64,000 bases of DNA from Immersiella caudata (Eukaryota; Ascomycota; Sordariomycetes; Sordariales; Lasiosphaeriaceae): the NCBI GenBank assembly GCA_030512335.1, contig JAULSU010000001.1, positions 7,564,001 through 7,628,000 on the forward strand, in the 5' to 3' direction. Under the pieces are notes generated by a model, which made no database searches, was not told the DNA's origin, and worked only from the letters and a program-made list of their open reading frames with translations. The translations under genes and the position numbers were made by a program. Below are positions 53,982-64,000 of this stretch, piece by piece; the first letter of the stretch is position 1; every line of letters begins with the position of its first letter.

Positions 53982-56001
53982 ATGGCACGCATTAAGAGCG
54001 CTGCCCCGCTGCTTGCTCTCCTGGGCGCTGCCCAGGCCGCTGCCGAGAATGTAGCGGGGACCTTCAAGATTATCGGCGATGCGGGTGTCGGTGCCATGCT
54101 GACTGTGCAGGCGACCCCAAACACGGTCTTCATTGTCGACAAGGCCGAGAACAATGTGCTCCACATTGGTGGGCACCCTGCCTGGGCGACCGCATTCGAC
54201 TTGCGAACGAACACGATTCGACCCATGGACGTTGCGACAAACACATTCTGCGCTGCAGGCGTGATTCTCGGCGATGGCACCATCATCAACGCTGGCGGCG
54301 ACGTCTCCGAGCACAAGATGGACAACGTCAACGCGACCCTGGTCGACGGCCGCCGGCGCATTCGTCTTCTCAGCCCATGCGACGACGGAACCTGCCAGTG
54401 GAGGGACTATCCCGACATGGTGATGAACTCCGACCGCTGGTATCCCACACTGGAAATTCTCGAGGACGGATCGAGCATCATCATGGGTGGCTCCATCAAC
54501 GGCGCGTACGTCAACCCGCTGGACAACCCGACCTACGAGTACTACCCATGGCGCGGCGCCGACCGCAAGATGGCCTTCCTCGAACGTACATACCCGCTCA
54601 ACCTTTATCCTCTCGCTTGGCTTCTGCCGGACGGCCGCCTGTTCGTCCAGGCTGATTACAAGGCCATCAATGTGCGATACCCCTGGGCTGTCCCTACCGC
54701 GTGTCCATCGCTAACATCTCGTGCAGTTCGACCACGTGAACAACGTCGAGCAGGTGCTTCCTGACATCCCGCACTCGTTCCGTGTGTACCCGGCCTCGGC
54801 CGCCCACTGGCTCACGCCTTTGACGGCAGCGAACAACTACACGCACACGGTCAACTTCTGTGGGGGCGTCAGCTTGACCAAGGACCAGCTGGTGGACTCC
54901 CACGAGGGCCCCCCGAAACTGGACGTGCTCAGGATCCCTGCCGACAAGTCCTGCACGTCACTCAACCCCCTGGACGCGAAGCCAGTGTGGAACGACTTCG
55001 ACCCCTTGCCCGAGGGCCGCATCATGGGCAGCACCATCATCCTCCCCGACCTCACCATCCTCGTCATCAACGGTGCCCGCATGGGCACCGCCGGTTACGG
55101 CGTTCGCGGCGAAGCCTCTTGGATGACAGCCGGATCATCCTACGCAGACGACCCGACCCTCACCCCCGTCATCTACGACCCCAAGCGCCCCAAGGGCAAG
55201 CGCTGGAGCTCCGAGGGCCTCTCCGCCTCCACCATCCCCCGCATGTACCACTCCACCGCCATCCTCCTCCACGACGGCTCCATCTTCGTCTCCGGATCCA
55301 ACCCTAACGCCGATGTCATTCCCCTCGAGAACAAGTACGGCACCGAGTACCGCGTCGAGCGGTTCTATCCCCCCTATTTTAAGGCCTCCCGCCGACCACA
55401 GCCCAAGGGTTTGCCAGACAGCCTCTCCTACGGCGGCAAGCCCTTCAGCATCGAGCTCTCAAAGGAGGATCTCTTCGGCGACGCGAAGAACATCCCTAGC
55501 ATCATGGTCAATTACATCCGCCCCGGCTACTCCACCCACGCCATCAACTTCGGCCAGCGCGCCATCCAACTCAAGTGGAGTCACAAGCTTCTCGACAACG
55601 GTGGAGTCAAACTCTTCGTCCAGCAGCTTCCCACGCCAAAAATCTTCGCCCCCGGACCTGCCCTCCTCTACGTTGTGGTAGCCGGCATTCCCTCTGAGGG
55701 CAAGTTCGTGATGGCTGGCAACGGCCAGATCGGCCAGCAGACCGTCATTCCCCTCGTCGACGTCAACGACTTTGGGTCACCCCCACCATCGGGGCAAAGC
55801 AAACCGGTGACCAACCCCGGCGGAGACTCCAACGCTGGGGGCAGTCCCGGCGGTGGTAGCAGCTCCGGGACCGGCGACGGCCCTGCCGGAAGCGGAAGCG
55901 GCGATGACAACAAGTCTGCCGCCTTTTCCATCCGCGCGACTTCCCCAGGGACACTAGCCGCCGTCGGCCTTGTCATCTTGAGCAGCCTCACGCTGTTTTA
56001 A
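53982..56001 (+). CDS. AA5 copper radical oxidase (glyoxal/galactose-oxidase-like), probably GPI-anchored
   Basis: Oxidises aldehydes or primary alcohols with release of H2O2 at the cell surface. Exons 53982-54671 and 54727-56001 with a 55-nt intron (GTGCGA donor, CTAAC branch, CAG), giving 654 residues. A signal peptide ends near AQAAAENVAG. Residues expected for the Tyr-Cys cofactor: Cys in TNTFCAAGV and Tyr in DRWYPTLEI. Copper ligands: MYHSTAILL (Tyr, His) and YSTHAINFGQ (His). A beta-propeller repeat pattern (LLPDGRLFV, LLHDGSIFVSGSNP) runs through the chain, and the family's C-terminal domain ends near VIPLVDV. It closes with a Gly/Ser/Asp-rich linker and a hydrophobic tail (LAAVGLVILSSLTLF), typical of a GPI signal. 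No WSC domains precede the core. Glyoxal versus galactose preference cannot be told from sequence alone; the layout favours the glyoxal oxidase side (AA5_1). Confidence 0.9.
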
Positions 56002-56003
56002 TT

Positions 56004-56028
56004 TTTGCATTTTGCATTTTGCATTTTG
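56004..56028. repeat. tttgcat short tandem repeat in the 3' flank
   Basis: Three copies of ttttgca directly after the AA5 stop codon. It may belong to the 3' UTR. Confidence 0.7.
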
Positions 56029-56280
56029 GCATTATACCTTTGCATTATACCATTCAGCAAGTTTTGGGTTGAGGGCATTTTAGATGGCATCTTATGTTTT
56101 TGGATAAGAGGGGCGGAGGATGATCAAACCTAATGTGGTGAAGTTGGATACGGGGCTTGGTAGATAGGCATCCGAGGGATGAGTCTAGATTTGATGTGTG
56201 ATGAAGACGCCACGAAACTTAATATGTCTATAGTACATAGTCTATACACCGATGCTGCAAGGCATACAAGCTTCAACCTG

Positions 56281-58020
56281 TCACCTGCCTTCCTTCTTAT
56301 CCCCCTTGGGCTTCTCTTCTTTTGGAGGCTCTTTGGGCTTCTCCCAATCCTTCTCGACATGCCACTGGTCTTCCAACCGTAACGCTGTCCCCGTGATAAG
56401 ATCACAATCACGATGCCCCCATTTCTCCCGATACACGCCCCTCCCAGCTTCCGTCAGGATGTCGAACGCTCTCCCAAAGCCCATCGCATCGTAGTAAAAC
56501 GGCTCGCCCTTGCCACCTCGCTGAGTGACTTGCCATGTATTCCGCAAATTATCCTTGTCGCGGTACTTGTGCAGCCCCATGTCTATGCCGAGCTGGTTGA
56601 GCACGCGAAAGTACTCGACGGGGTCTTCTGGCATTGGTGTATCCCGTCTGGCTGGGGCGGCCGTGCCGTTCTTGGCCGCTTCTGCCTTTGCCTTTGCCTC
56701 GGCCTCCTTTGCTGCTGCCTCCTCCTTGTCGGCCTTGATCTTCGCCTCGCGCTCCGGGTCCATCGGGTTCGGGTCGGAGAAAGCTGGGGTGATGTGTGGG
56801 AGCCGATAAAGAGCTCCGAGGTCTACCATAACGCTCGATACGTCGTTGATGATACCAACACGGCGGTGCTTCGCGGTCCACCCATCCATCGCCAACTTCC
56901 CGTTGAAGTCGCAATCCGAAATGTAGTACGGGATCATGGTGTCATAGCCCCCAACAGCTTCCATGGCCTCGCGATTGACCAACGAGAGATGGTCATATTG
57001 AAACCACCGTATTCCCCACCTTTCGCCCCTCTCTACTGTTTGGTTGAGCTCGCGCAGGCAGTTCTCGTAGATTGTTCGGTAGCCTTCCTGGTGTGCCGAG
57101 GCCGGAAGCATCATATCATCCTTGTCCTCTTCGTCGTAAAACTCCCACTCTTTGTCGCTCGGTCGGTGAACGCTATCCGGGCCATCCTCGAAAGAAAACA
57201 CCACGGCGTCTTGGTGGCTGTAGAAGTAGTATGGATGGTTGTGCTCGTATGCCTCGTGGAGGAAGAAGTTCTGAAGCTGCGCGAACGTCAAGAGCACGGG
57301 GGTTTGTACAATGTTGACGCCTAACCGCTTGAGCGTTGTGTGGTTGAGATAGAAGGGGTTCTGCCTGTGGTAAATAGTCAGTTATTTCCCATAAAGGTGT
57401 TTTCTGAGCAACGCAATACCTCTGGCACGCTCGGCCAACGCTCAAGACACTTATATAAAATAAAATTAAAAATTAAAAAAAACAAAAAAAGCCATGAATA
57501 ACCACCCAGGAGCCATATGACGGAATGGAGAGACCCACAGTGACAGTTTTCCATCTCGGTTGCTGTTATGAACCCCGGTATTCTCGACGACAAAGATCCC
57601 GTCCGCTGGCCATCCGGCCGTGATATAGGAGACCACAGCTTGTAGAAGCATGGGCCATTGGCGCGTGAAACCAATGTAGAGTGGCGGCGGGCGCTCGAGG
57701 CCGTATTCGGCGTGGAGGTTTGGTCGAGGGACATTGTATTGCGGAATTGGGGGCGGAGTGGAAGTCGCGAGGAGGGGAAACGGGTCGGTCACGGCGGCTG
57801 GTGTGAACGTCGGCGTCGGCTTGAACTTCGGCGGCGCATGTGTGGTGGGAGGTCGCCTGTCCGTGGGCTTCGGCTTGATGAAGGGTATCGAGGGCAGGTG
57901 AATGGCTTCGGCGCCTGATCGTATGGTGTAGCCGTAAAAGAGCACGAAGCTCAGCACGATCGCGAAGAGGATGGGCAAGAGGCCGCGCGCGACTCGAAAA
58001 TTGAGCGGGGGCAGCGCCAT
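56281..58020 (-). CDS. Type II membrane glycosyltransferase-like protein
   Basis: ATG at 58020. The N-terminus has a single membrane anchor (LLPILFAIVLSFVLFYGYTI), then a Pro/Thr-rich stem, then a catalytic-type domain. Exons 57539-58020 and 56281-57364 join across a 174-nt intron (GTGGGT donor, ACTGAC branch, CACAG) to restore LSLQNPFYLNHTTLKRLGV; 521 residues. Suggestive motifs: PLYIGFTRQWPMLLQAVVSY, VVENTG, YYFYSHQDAVVF, WFQYDHLSLVNREAMEAVGG, YYISDCDFNGKLAMDGW. The acidic DCD is a candidate metal/nucleotide-sugar site, and the overall pattern suits a fungal Golgi GT-A fold enzyme. A charged Ala/Lys/Glu helix (residues about 375-410) and a Lys/Glu/Pro-rich tail are extra. I infer the activity from layout; the exact family and linkage are unknown. 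Confidence 0.75.
57365..57538 (-). other. Unusually long AT-rich intron of the glycosyltransferase-like gene
   Basis: 174 nt against 40-80 nt for the other introns called here. It contains an A/T-only run (about 57457-57490, mostly A with single T or C). Confidence 0.7.
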
Positions 58021-59238
58021 GATGCCTTGCCCCAGGTCGAAGTTGTTACATCAACGGCCGATGCTCTAGTCGTCGCTGAGCAGTTGGAGCCGTGATCAAT
58101 GGGTGAGGGCGGTGAACACGTCTCGAAACTCGCATGGTGGAAGGATTCTCAAATTTCTGGATACGTTATCATGCTCGTATTGCAGCCGGCCACACCCCCC
58201 ATTTGCGGCGCAGCAAGAGGGGCACGGTGCCAATTTCCATTGGCCGCGCCGCTTGGTGATTTCTTGGGCCTTTCGATCCGGGTTGCGTCGTCAGACGTCT
58301 GACGGGCAGCTTATCCGGGCCGTGCCGTCCGTGGGCGCGTCGCCGAGCGCCTCTTCTACGTGGGAAACTACGAGAGGCGCGTCATCTCAGGTAAAGCCAG
58401 CCCAGAGCAACAACGCTCCGCTGCAGTCGTAGGGGGTCGGTGAGCCGGGTGTGTAGAGGGTTGCATGAAGTCAGCTCAGGGGAAAGTTGACGGGATGTCG
58501 AATGCGGCCGCCAGTCGCAGTGTAACGTGCGGGGGACCTGACGCCGTCCCTGAAAGCTTGGCCTGCCGCTAAAGAAGGCCTGCCAGCAGATGATTGGTCA
58601 TGTTCGGCGGGCCGTCAGAGCCCGACGCGACCCGCATTCAGCGGCTCTGGAGCCCCATCAGACACGACGTCACTTCAACTACCTAACCCGATCTGATGCA
58701 ACTGCTCGGGTGGTCTGCTGAGTCTCCGGCCTCTGGTATGGACTGAGACTCGACGAACGCGAGGTCGTTCCGCACCGCACCAATTCCGAAACCCCTGGGG
58801 GAAGCGGGGAAGCGGGGAAGCGGCTCTGAGCATCTGGCAGGTCGGGGGATCCCGGCTCACAACTGGATCGAGGCAGCACCAACAGGCCTCAGTTACACCT
58901 GGTCTGGAACGCGCAGGGAAGACTGCAGGAAAATCTTGAGTGGTTGCACGATAGGGGCGCACTGGCTGCCGACTACCGACGCGCAACCTCATCCCAAGCG
59001 ACAGCCTGAATCCGGACGCCGCTCTCCAACCACTCACGGCGCCGATGACCTTGTCGCACGGCGTGTGTCGTTATCGCAAAGGACCACTCCTATAATAGCT
59101 GATGCCCTGTAGCCGGTAAGGGATTGCAGCTCGGCATCTCACAATTGCCGGTCCCGGCCAGGGCGGGATTCCATAGGACTGGCACGCTGCTGCAACCTGC
59201 CGGCGGGGTAAAGCCTGTATCACGATAAATTCCACACG
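58021..59238. other. Intergenic stretch between divergent genes
   Basis: Carries both promoters. A gaagcgggg triplet repeat lies near 58800-58820. No supportable gene. Confidence 0.5.
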
Positions 59239-61062
59239 ATGGCCACTCACCAGGCGCCGGTGAGTAGCCCATCTTGCTGCGAGCGGACCCCTCTCCTGCA
59301 GCAAGACGCCGAGCGCGTTGCGTACCGCAACTCCCCTGCCCCGCCCCCCCTACCCGCCAGCTCGAGTGCTGCGACGCCAGTGTCCGACATGGGAACGCCT
59401 AACGAAACGCCTCCGGCTGGCGAACCGGACGTCATCAAGCCGACCGCCGTTGCAGTGGACGCGGACGGAGGCGCACAGCTGGAGCACAACCTCACCTTCG
59501 TCCAGGCCTGCAATTTGTACCCGGCCGCCATCGGCTGGTCTGCATTCGTTTCACTCGGAGTCATCATGCTGGCGTTTGACCCACAGCTTCTTGGAAACCT
59601 TTACGCCACGCCTCAGTTCCGAAAGGACTTTGGTTATTTGTTCAATGGAGATGTGAGCCACCACTCCCTCGAGGGAGTCTCCAGGCTTAATCTGACGAGG
59701 TGCAGTACATTATCAGCGCGCCATGGCAGACTGGCCTGTCCATGGGGAACCCCGTGGGCCAAGTTGTCGGTGCCATCCTCGCAGGTTACCCCATGGAGAA
59801 ATACGGCAGGAAATGGACGTTTGGAACGTGTGTCGTCTTGACAGCAGGCCTGATATTCATACAGTTTTTTGCGCGCTCCCTGGAGGTTCTCCTTGTCGGT
59901 GAGCTCCTGGGCGGTCTCGTGCTGGGTTGCTACGCCGTCATCGCGCCCGCTTACTCCTCTGAAGTCTGCCCGATGGCCATCCGCGGCATTGTCACGAGCT
60001 ACGTCAACCTGTGTTTCGTCATGGGTCAGCTCCTAGCAAATAGTGTTTGCGCCGGAACAAGCAAACTGAACGACCATTGGGCATATTCGATCCCCTTCGC
60101 TTTGCAGTGGTTCTGGTGCGCGATCATCATCCCCGGGCTCTTCTGGGTTCCGGAGAGCCCCTGGTGGCTAGTGCGCCAAGGGAAGACAGATGAGGCGGAG
60201 TCGGTACTGCGGAGACTGGCATCGGAAAAGGTCAACGTCAAACAAACGTTGACTGTCATCGCCGAGACAGACCGCCTTGAGAGGGAACTCGAGATGGGTA
60301 GTACGTACTGGGACTGCTTCAAAGGGGTGAACCTTCGGCGGACCGAGATCTCTGTTGGGGTGTACTGCACTCAAGTGCTAAGCGGCATATATTTGATCAA
60401 CTACGGAACATATTTCTTTCAGCTGGCAGGGCTTCCAACTGAGGATGCATTCTCGATGGGTATTGGGTTTCTCGGTGAGTGTCCTCAGCTTCTAAAATGC
60501 CCTAGGCAACGCAGTTAACCTGCGTATAGCTGTTGGTTTCGTGGGAACCCTAGCCTCATGGCCGTTGATCATTCGCTACGGCCGACGCACAATCTACAAC
60601 TCCGGCCTCGCCTTCTTGGTTATCTTGCAGCTCGTAATCGGCATCCTCGACTGCGTTCCAGGCCGACCAACGAGCGTAATCTGGGCCCAGTCCTCTTTGA
60701 TGCTGGTGTGGAATTTCTTCTACGACATTTCGATCGGCCCGGTCTGTTTTGTGATCATTTCCGAGGCGAGCGCCACCCGTGTGAGATCGAAAAGCATTGC
60801 GCTTGCAACAGCCTCTCAGGGGGCACTTGGGTGCGTCATGACGGTGGCAATCCCGTACATGATCAATCCAGACCAGGCAAACATGCAAGGGAAGCTGGGT
60901 TTCTTCTTTGGTGGGCTGGCTGGCTTGTGCCTTGTTTGGGCCTACTTGCGTGTGCCAGAGACAAAGGGGAGAACTTACGAGGAGTTGGACATCTTGTTTG
61001 ATAGGAAGGTTCCGACTAAGGCGTTTGGTGATTACGTCATTGACAATGCACAAGCACACTAG
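59239..61062 (+). CDS. MFS sugar transporter (alpha-glucoside/maltose permease-like)
   Basis: Proton-coupled sugar uptake across the plasma membrane. Exons 59239-59652, 59706-60474 and 60530-61062, with introns of 53 and 55 nt, giving 571 residues. The N-terminus is a long cytosolic Pro/Ala-rich region containing ERTPLLQQD. Twelve hydrophobic segments are expected. Sugar-porter signatures: GYPMEKYGRKWTFG after helix 2, PAYSSEVCPMAIRG, VPESPWWLVRQGK at the end of the first half, RYGRRTIYNSG, and RVPETKGRTYEELDILF at the end. The central loop and PETKGRT form match fungal maltose-type permeases; the substrate is not proven. The helix-1 motif has DPQLLGNLYATPQF, where hexose transporters usually have a D-x-G-x-x-G pattern. 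Confidence 0.92.
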
Positions 61063-61968
61063 GCAAGGACTTGTTGTTTGCTTTGAGTTTAGCATACTAG
61101 ACGTCATAAAGACATTTTGTTAGTGATCATTGCTTCTGAAAGCACTTTGTTTGTCAGTGAGCGTCGGGCTTGTGAAATCAGAGTTTTGAGTCATGGTTCG
61201 GGAAGCTTATATTTAATCAGAAGCCAATGGGCAAAAGGAATCTACTTTGGACACCCGCTCCGGCCAGCACACCGAGTGGGTTATCTAGTCCCTTTCCCAA
61301 CCACTGCTCTAGGCCGTTGATCTTATCAGCCTGCGTCGCTCTATTTAGCGGGCGCGATAGATAAAGTTAGAGGCAGACTTAACTAGCACAGGTGTGTGAC
61401 TTACATAAAACACGCAGTATAAGCTTGTCAACTTTATGGCGCAGTTAATAACAAGTGGCTGAGACACAGCAAGGGGTCTATGGTCGGCTCAGCCTGACGC
61501 CAGGGGCTGTACCGATTGTGTGGCGCTAGGTATGGGAGACTCCTGCAAATACCAGCTTGGCAGGTTCAGAGCAGCACATGCCAGCCAGGTTGACGACAAC
61601 CCGGTCGGCCAGGCCGACGATGTAGCTGAGCAGCAAGCCATCAACTCAGGTGAGAATTCTGAAAGTGAGGAGGATCATAGCTTTTGGACTTTGAGAGCGG
61701 AGGAGATGGCACGGCGCACGGCCGAGGAGAAGGAGGAGATGGCTGAGGAGATGGCGTGGTGTATGGCTGAGGAAAAATGAAGTTGAACTCGTTGTTCCTT
61801 GAGACGGTAACGTTATCCAGAAACCCGATGAAGTTGAACACACTGTTCCTTCAGACGGTACCAGGTTCGCTCGCTCCGCAGCCGTTGCAGTTTTCTTTGT
61901 TTTGGTAGCTTGAGAAGAGAATTTGATCATTTCGAGCTGCAAAATCTTCGGTACCAACATTGACGCAT
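61063..61968. other. Intergenic stretch with a coding-like repeat frame
   Basis: A plus-strand frame at 61520-61780 encodes a Glu/Ala-rich end with repeated EEMA and AEEK units, but it lacks convincing context. A 34-nt sequence occurs twice (61778-61811 and 61829-61862, six mismatches). Confidence 0.4.
61778..61862. repeat. Direct repeat of about 34 nt, period 51
   Basis: Both copies begin tgaagttgaac and share ttcctt and agacggta. The period is a multiple of three, which would suit an old coding repeat. Confidence 0.6.
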
Positions 61969-62313
61969 CTAGTCGAATATCGTGGGCAATCCCAAATCGA
62001 ACAGTGTCACGGGCCTGCTGACCACTGAAATCTGGTAGAAGCCCCCATCTTCATCTTCCAGATGTTGCTCGTGGTCAGAGGCTCGGATAATCTGAAACCT
62101 TGTGAGGAACGATCTTGGTTGTGTACGAATTCTCTGGCTGAAGGCCAAACACTTGGACATGATTGGGTGACGTGAAAGGGCATTGAAAGGAGATTCGCGC
62201 GCAGCCATATATATACCAATGCGGGTTTGGATACTTGCGTCCTCAATGTCTTCACAAAGGACGTGGGCCAGCAGCCAGTTGATATTGCCTACATGCTGCC
62301 CGATCCGTGCTGA
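61969..62313 (-). CDS. Hypothetical exon or gene end
   Basis: A minus-strand frame with credible sequence: GQHVGNINWLLAHVLCEDIE, then IYMAARESPFNALSRHPIM, SFLTRFQIIRASDHEQ and VTLFDLGLPTIFD before the stop. Its upstream end coincides with a possible CAG acceptor (about 62314), so it looks like a last exon. I could not find the earlier exons, and no family is recognised. Confidence 0.35.
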   Translation of the reverse strand, partial: SARIGQHVGNINWLLAHVLCEDIEDASIQTRIGIYMAARESPFNALSRHPIMSKCLAFSQRIRTQPRSFLTRFQIIRASDHEQHLEDEDGGFYQISVVSRPVTLFDLGLPTIFD

Positions 62314-62381
62314 GTCTTACAATCATGATGCCCTCCCCTCTTCGCGATGTCGCCCTCGCTCAACTACTCTCCCCACAGGGG

Positions 62382-62572
62382 TCAACCTCGTATCTCACTG
62401 TTGCCCCACCCCCGGTTCTGGAACTCCGTGCACGTCCTTGGAAAGACACAACTGCGCAAACTGCGCTTGCCCCGTAAAAGGACGCTAGGTGAACTTTGAA
62501 CACGTACCACTCCTCGGTCTCGGCAATTGCGACAATCTTTTTGTCGAGATGGAAATAACAAACTTCTCCCAA
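62382..62572 (-). pseudogene. Truncated duplicate of the 3' end of the RRM-family gene
   Basis: It encodes CYFHLDKKIVAIAETEEWYV, ASFYGASAVCAVVSFQGRA and YEVDPCGESS. These align with the end of the gene at 62813-63961: CYFNLDQVVVIADTEEYCAL, ASFYGQAQLAFFGLCGDI and YGADPCGE. Only about the last 60 codons are present, with no RRM and no start region. It lies directly downstream in the same orientation, so it is probably a remnant of an old tandem duplication. Confidence 0.7.
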
Positions 62573-62812
62573 TGAAGTCGAACTTGTACGCAGGGTGAGA
62601 TTGCCTCCCTATAACTACCTCGACGATGAGAAAAGTTGGCAAGAAAAAATGGCAGTTTGGTAAAAACAAACTCATGGGAATAGGATGCTTCAGTTCTGTA
62701 GGGCGCATGGTATTTTGTGGATTCTGTCTAGAGGAGGTACCTATCCACACCCTATAGCACCTAAACGTGGCTCGTAGGTTAACCTTAACCTGCCTTGTGA
62801 GCCGCATCCCTA

Positions 62813-63961
62813 CTACTCCCCACATGGGTCTGCACCATAGCTGACCTTGCCACCTCGCCCTTGAAACTCGATGTCTCCGCAGAGACCGAAGAATGCAAGC
62901 TGCGCTTGTCCGTAGAATGAAGCAAACCGGATCTCTAGCGCACAATACTCCTCGGTATCAGCGATTACGACGACTTGGTCGAGGTTGAAATAGCAACTTC
63001 GACGCATCCGCTTGAGGATCGTGGGCACCCGAACAATTTCGCGGGGTCCACTGACCGCCAGCACCCTGGATGGAGGCCCACCATAGTCATCCTCCCAGTT
63101 GGCGCTTTTGGCCAGCGGCTCGGAGACTTTTACCCGGTGAGGCACGACCTTGATCTTGTAGCCTCTGGTTGAAAGCCAAGCATGGCGCGGACGGCCGGGA
63201 CCGTGGCGCCGCAGGACCTCTTGTGCCGCTCTCTTCGAGAAGAACGTGACCTTTGCCGCGCAGGTGGGATGTCCGCGGTGGAACTCGGGCGGGTTGATAA
63301 AGGTTGCATAGATCCTTCCGGTTTGACGAAACAACGCGAGCAGCTGGGCGTAGGTAACGTTTGGTGGAAGGCCGGTGAGAAAAAGAGAGCAGTTTTCGTC
63401 CTCTGGGATTCTTGCTGAGAGATTCTTCCTGTTGGTCGGGTCGCCGTTGTAGTTGAGGGAGCAATCCACGGGTCGCTGCTGTGAAACTGCGCCTGCGGGG
63501 CCTCGGGGGATGCTTGTAATCGTAGACTCGGGCTGGGACGGCAGGAGATCCGGTTCAACGGCATAAAGGTGGCCGCCGTGAGCTGTGTAGCCAATCTCAA
63601 AGGGAACAACCGGAAGAGGAGAATTGGACTGGTGCCAGTTGGAAGATCCTACCAGCGGTGCGGAGAATTGCGGTGCTGAAGGCAGCTGGTAGTCGCAGCG
63701 GCGAGCAGGCAGCGGGATGCCGAATTGGTGTGGAAGAGCCTCCCCAGCTGCTGATAGTTCAGGTCGAGCATGTTCGGGCCAGGAGGTGAAAAATCCCGAG
63801 GTCGAGGGAAATTGGCCGGGGTTGGCTCCTTCTTTTTGGCACAAGTCGTAATGTGACCATACCTTCTCGCGCGGCGGGCAAAAGGCGGGCCAGTGTGGGT
63901 TGAACTTTGGGTTGCAGCTCGCAGTCGGGCCCGGTTTGGGTGCTGATTTCTTGGTGTCCAT
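62813..63961 (-). CDS. RRM-domain protein of an expanded fungal family
   Basis: Probable RNA-binding protein. Single exon, ATG at 63961, 382 residues. The first half is Pro/Ser-rich and mostly disordered. The RRM spans residues about 195-270, with RNP2-like CSLFLTGLPPNVTYAQLLAL and RNP1-like CAAKVTFFSKRAAQEVL around GRIYATFINPPE. A second conserved block follows (KIKVVPHRVKVSEPL, SRVLAVSGPREIV, CYFNLDQVVVI and FASFYGQAQLA), a layout I know from repeated hypothetical RRM proteins in Sordariomycetes. The partner and RNA target are unknown. The stop is followed by the broken copy at 62382-62572. Confidence 0.75.
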   Translation of the reverse strand: MDTKKSAPKPGPTASCNPKFNPHWPAFCPPREKVWSHYDLCQKEGANPGQFPSTSGFFTSWPEHARPELSAAGEALPHQFGIPLPARRCDYQLPSAPQFSAPLVGSSNWHQSNSPLPVVPFEIGYTAHGGHLYAVEPDLLPSQPESTITSIPRGPAGAVSQQRPVDCSLNYNGDPTNRKNLSARIPEDENCSLFLTGLPPNVTYAQLLALFRQTGRIYATFINPPEFHRGHPTCAAKVTFFSKRAAQEVLRRHGPGRPRHAWLSTRGYKIKVVPHRVKVSEPLAKSANWEDDYGGPPSRVLAVSGPREIVRVPTILKRMRRSCYFNLDQVVVIADTEEYCALEIRFASFYGQAQLAFFGLCGDIEFQGRGGKVSYGADPCGE

Positions 63962-64000
63962 CGTGATCTTGATGTCTAATCGCAGATGATTTAGTTGTGA

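Noticed and set aside
1..64000. Transposon, CRISPR array, rRNA or tRNA genes
   Set aside because: No transposase, reverse transcriptase, terminal repeats, regular spacer array or tRNA-like fold was recognised by eye. A short diverged element or a single tRNA could be missed without a dedicated scan.

Overview
The window looks like nuclear DNA of a filamentous ascomycete (Pezizomycotina, most likely a Sordariomycete). The genes are dense and split by many short introns of about 44-60 nt, with GT..AG ends and CTGAC/CTAAC-type branch points. The gene families also fit: a NOX with EF-hand, AA8 and AA5 oxidoreductases, a tyrosinase, HR-PKS/NRPS genes and fungal-specific kinase-like pseudogenes. 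No rRNA, tRNA, CRISPR array or intact transposon was recognised.

Layout, left to right. 1-586 holds the 5' part of a minus-strand membrane/coiled-coil gene built from tandemly duplicated 54-nt mini-exons. 2.3-2.5 kb is a kinase-like fragment. 2.8-4.0 kb is a secreted tyrosinase. 5.4-6.1 kb is an orphan gene and 6.5-8.7 kb a four-pass membrane protein. 10.1-11.6 kb encodes a secreted AA8 cytochrome-domain protein. 12.1-22.5 kb is mostly a decayed island: orphan reading frames, two with a single TAA stop, and a kinase-like pseudogene, interrupted by an intact NADPH oxidase at 14.1-16.2 kb. 23.4-24.9 kb is an aldehyde dehydrogenase. 26.7-27.4 kb encodes a disordered orphan protein.

The central feature is a candidate secondary-metabolite cluster, 28.8-48.2 kb. 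It has a six-exon acyl-CoA/AMP ligase, a highly reducing PKS (KS-AT-DH-ER-KR-ACP, no methyltransferase, no release domain), a divergently transcribed BAHD-type acyltransferase and a single-module NRPS with order T-C-A-T-C. This is the enzyme set used for emericellamide-type lipopeptides, reduced to one amino-acid module with a terminal condensation domain. The inferred logic is: the PKS makes a reduced acyl chain; ligase and acyltransferase move it to the N-terminal T domain of the NRPS; the first C domain joins it to one amino acid; the last C domain releases it or condenses it with another nucleophile. A 13-nt motif is shared by the PKS/acyltransferase promoter and the NRPS upstream region. 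A broken kinase-like gene sits between the ligase and the PKS.

To the right are a calpain-like protease with a very acidic insertion (49.9-52.4 kb), a probably GPI-anchored AA5 copper radical oxidase (54.0-56.0 kb), a type II membrane glycosyltransferase-like protein (56.3-58.0 kb), a sugar MFS transporter (59.2-61.1 kb), a possible orphan exon (62.0-62.3 kb), and an RRM-family gene (62.8-64.0 kb) followed by a broken duplicate of its own 3' end.

All exon boundaries are hand calls from splice signals, reading-frame continuity and family motifs.
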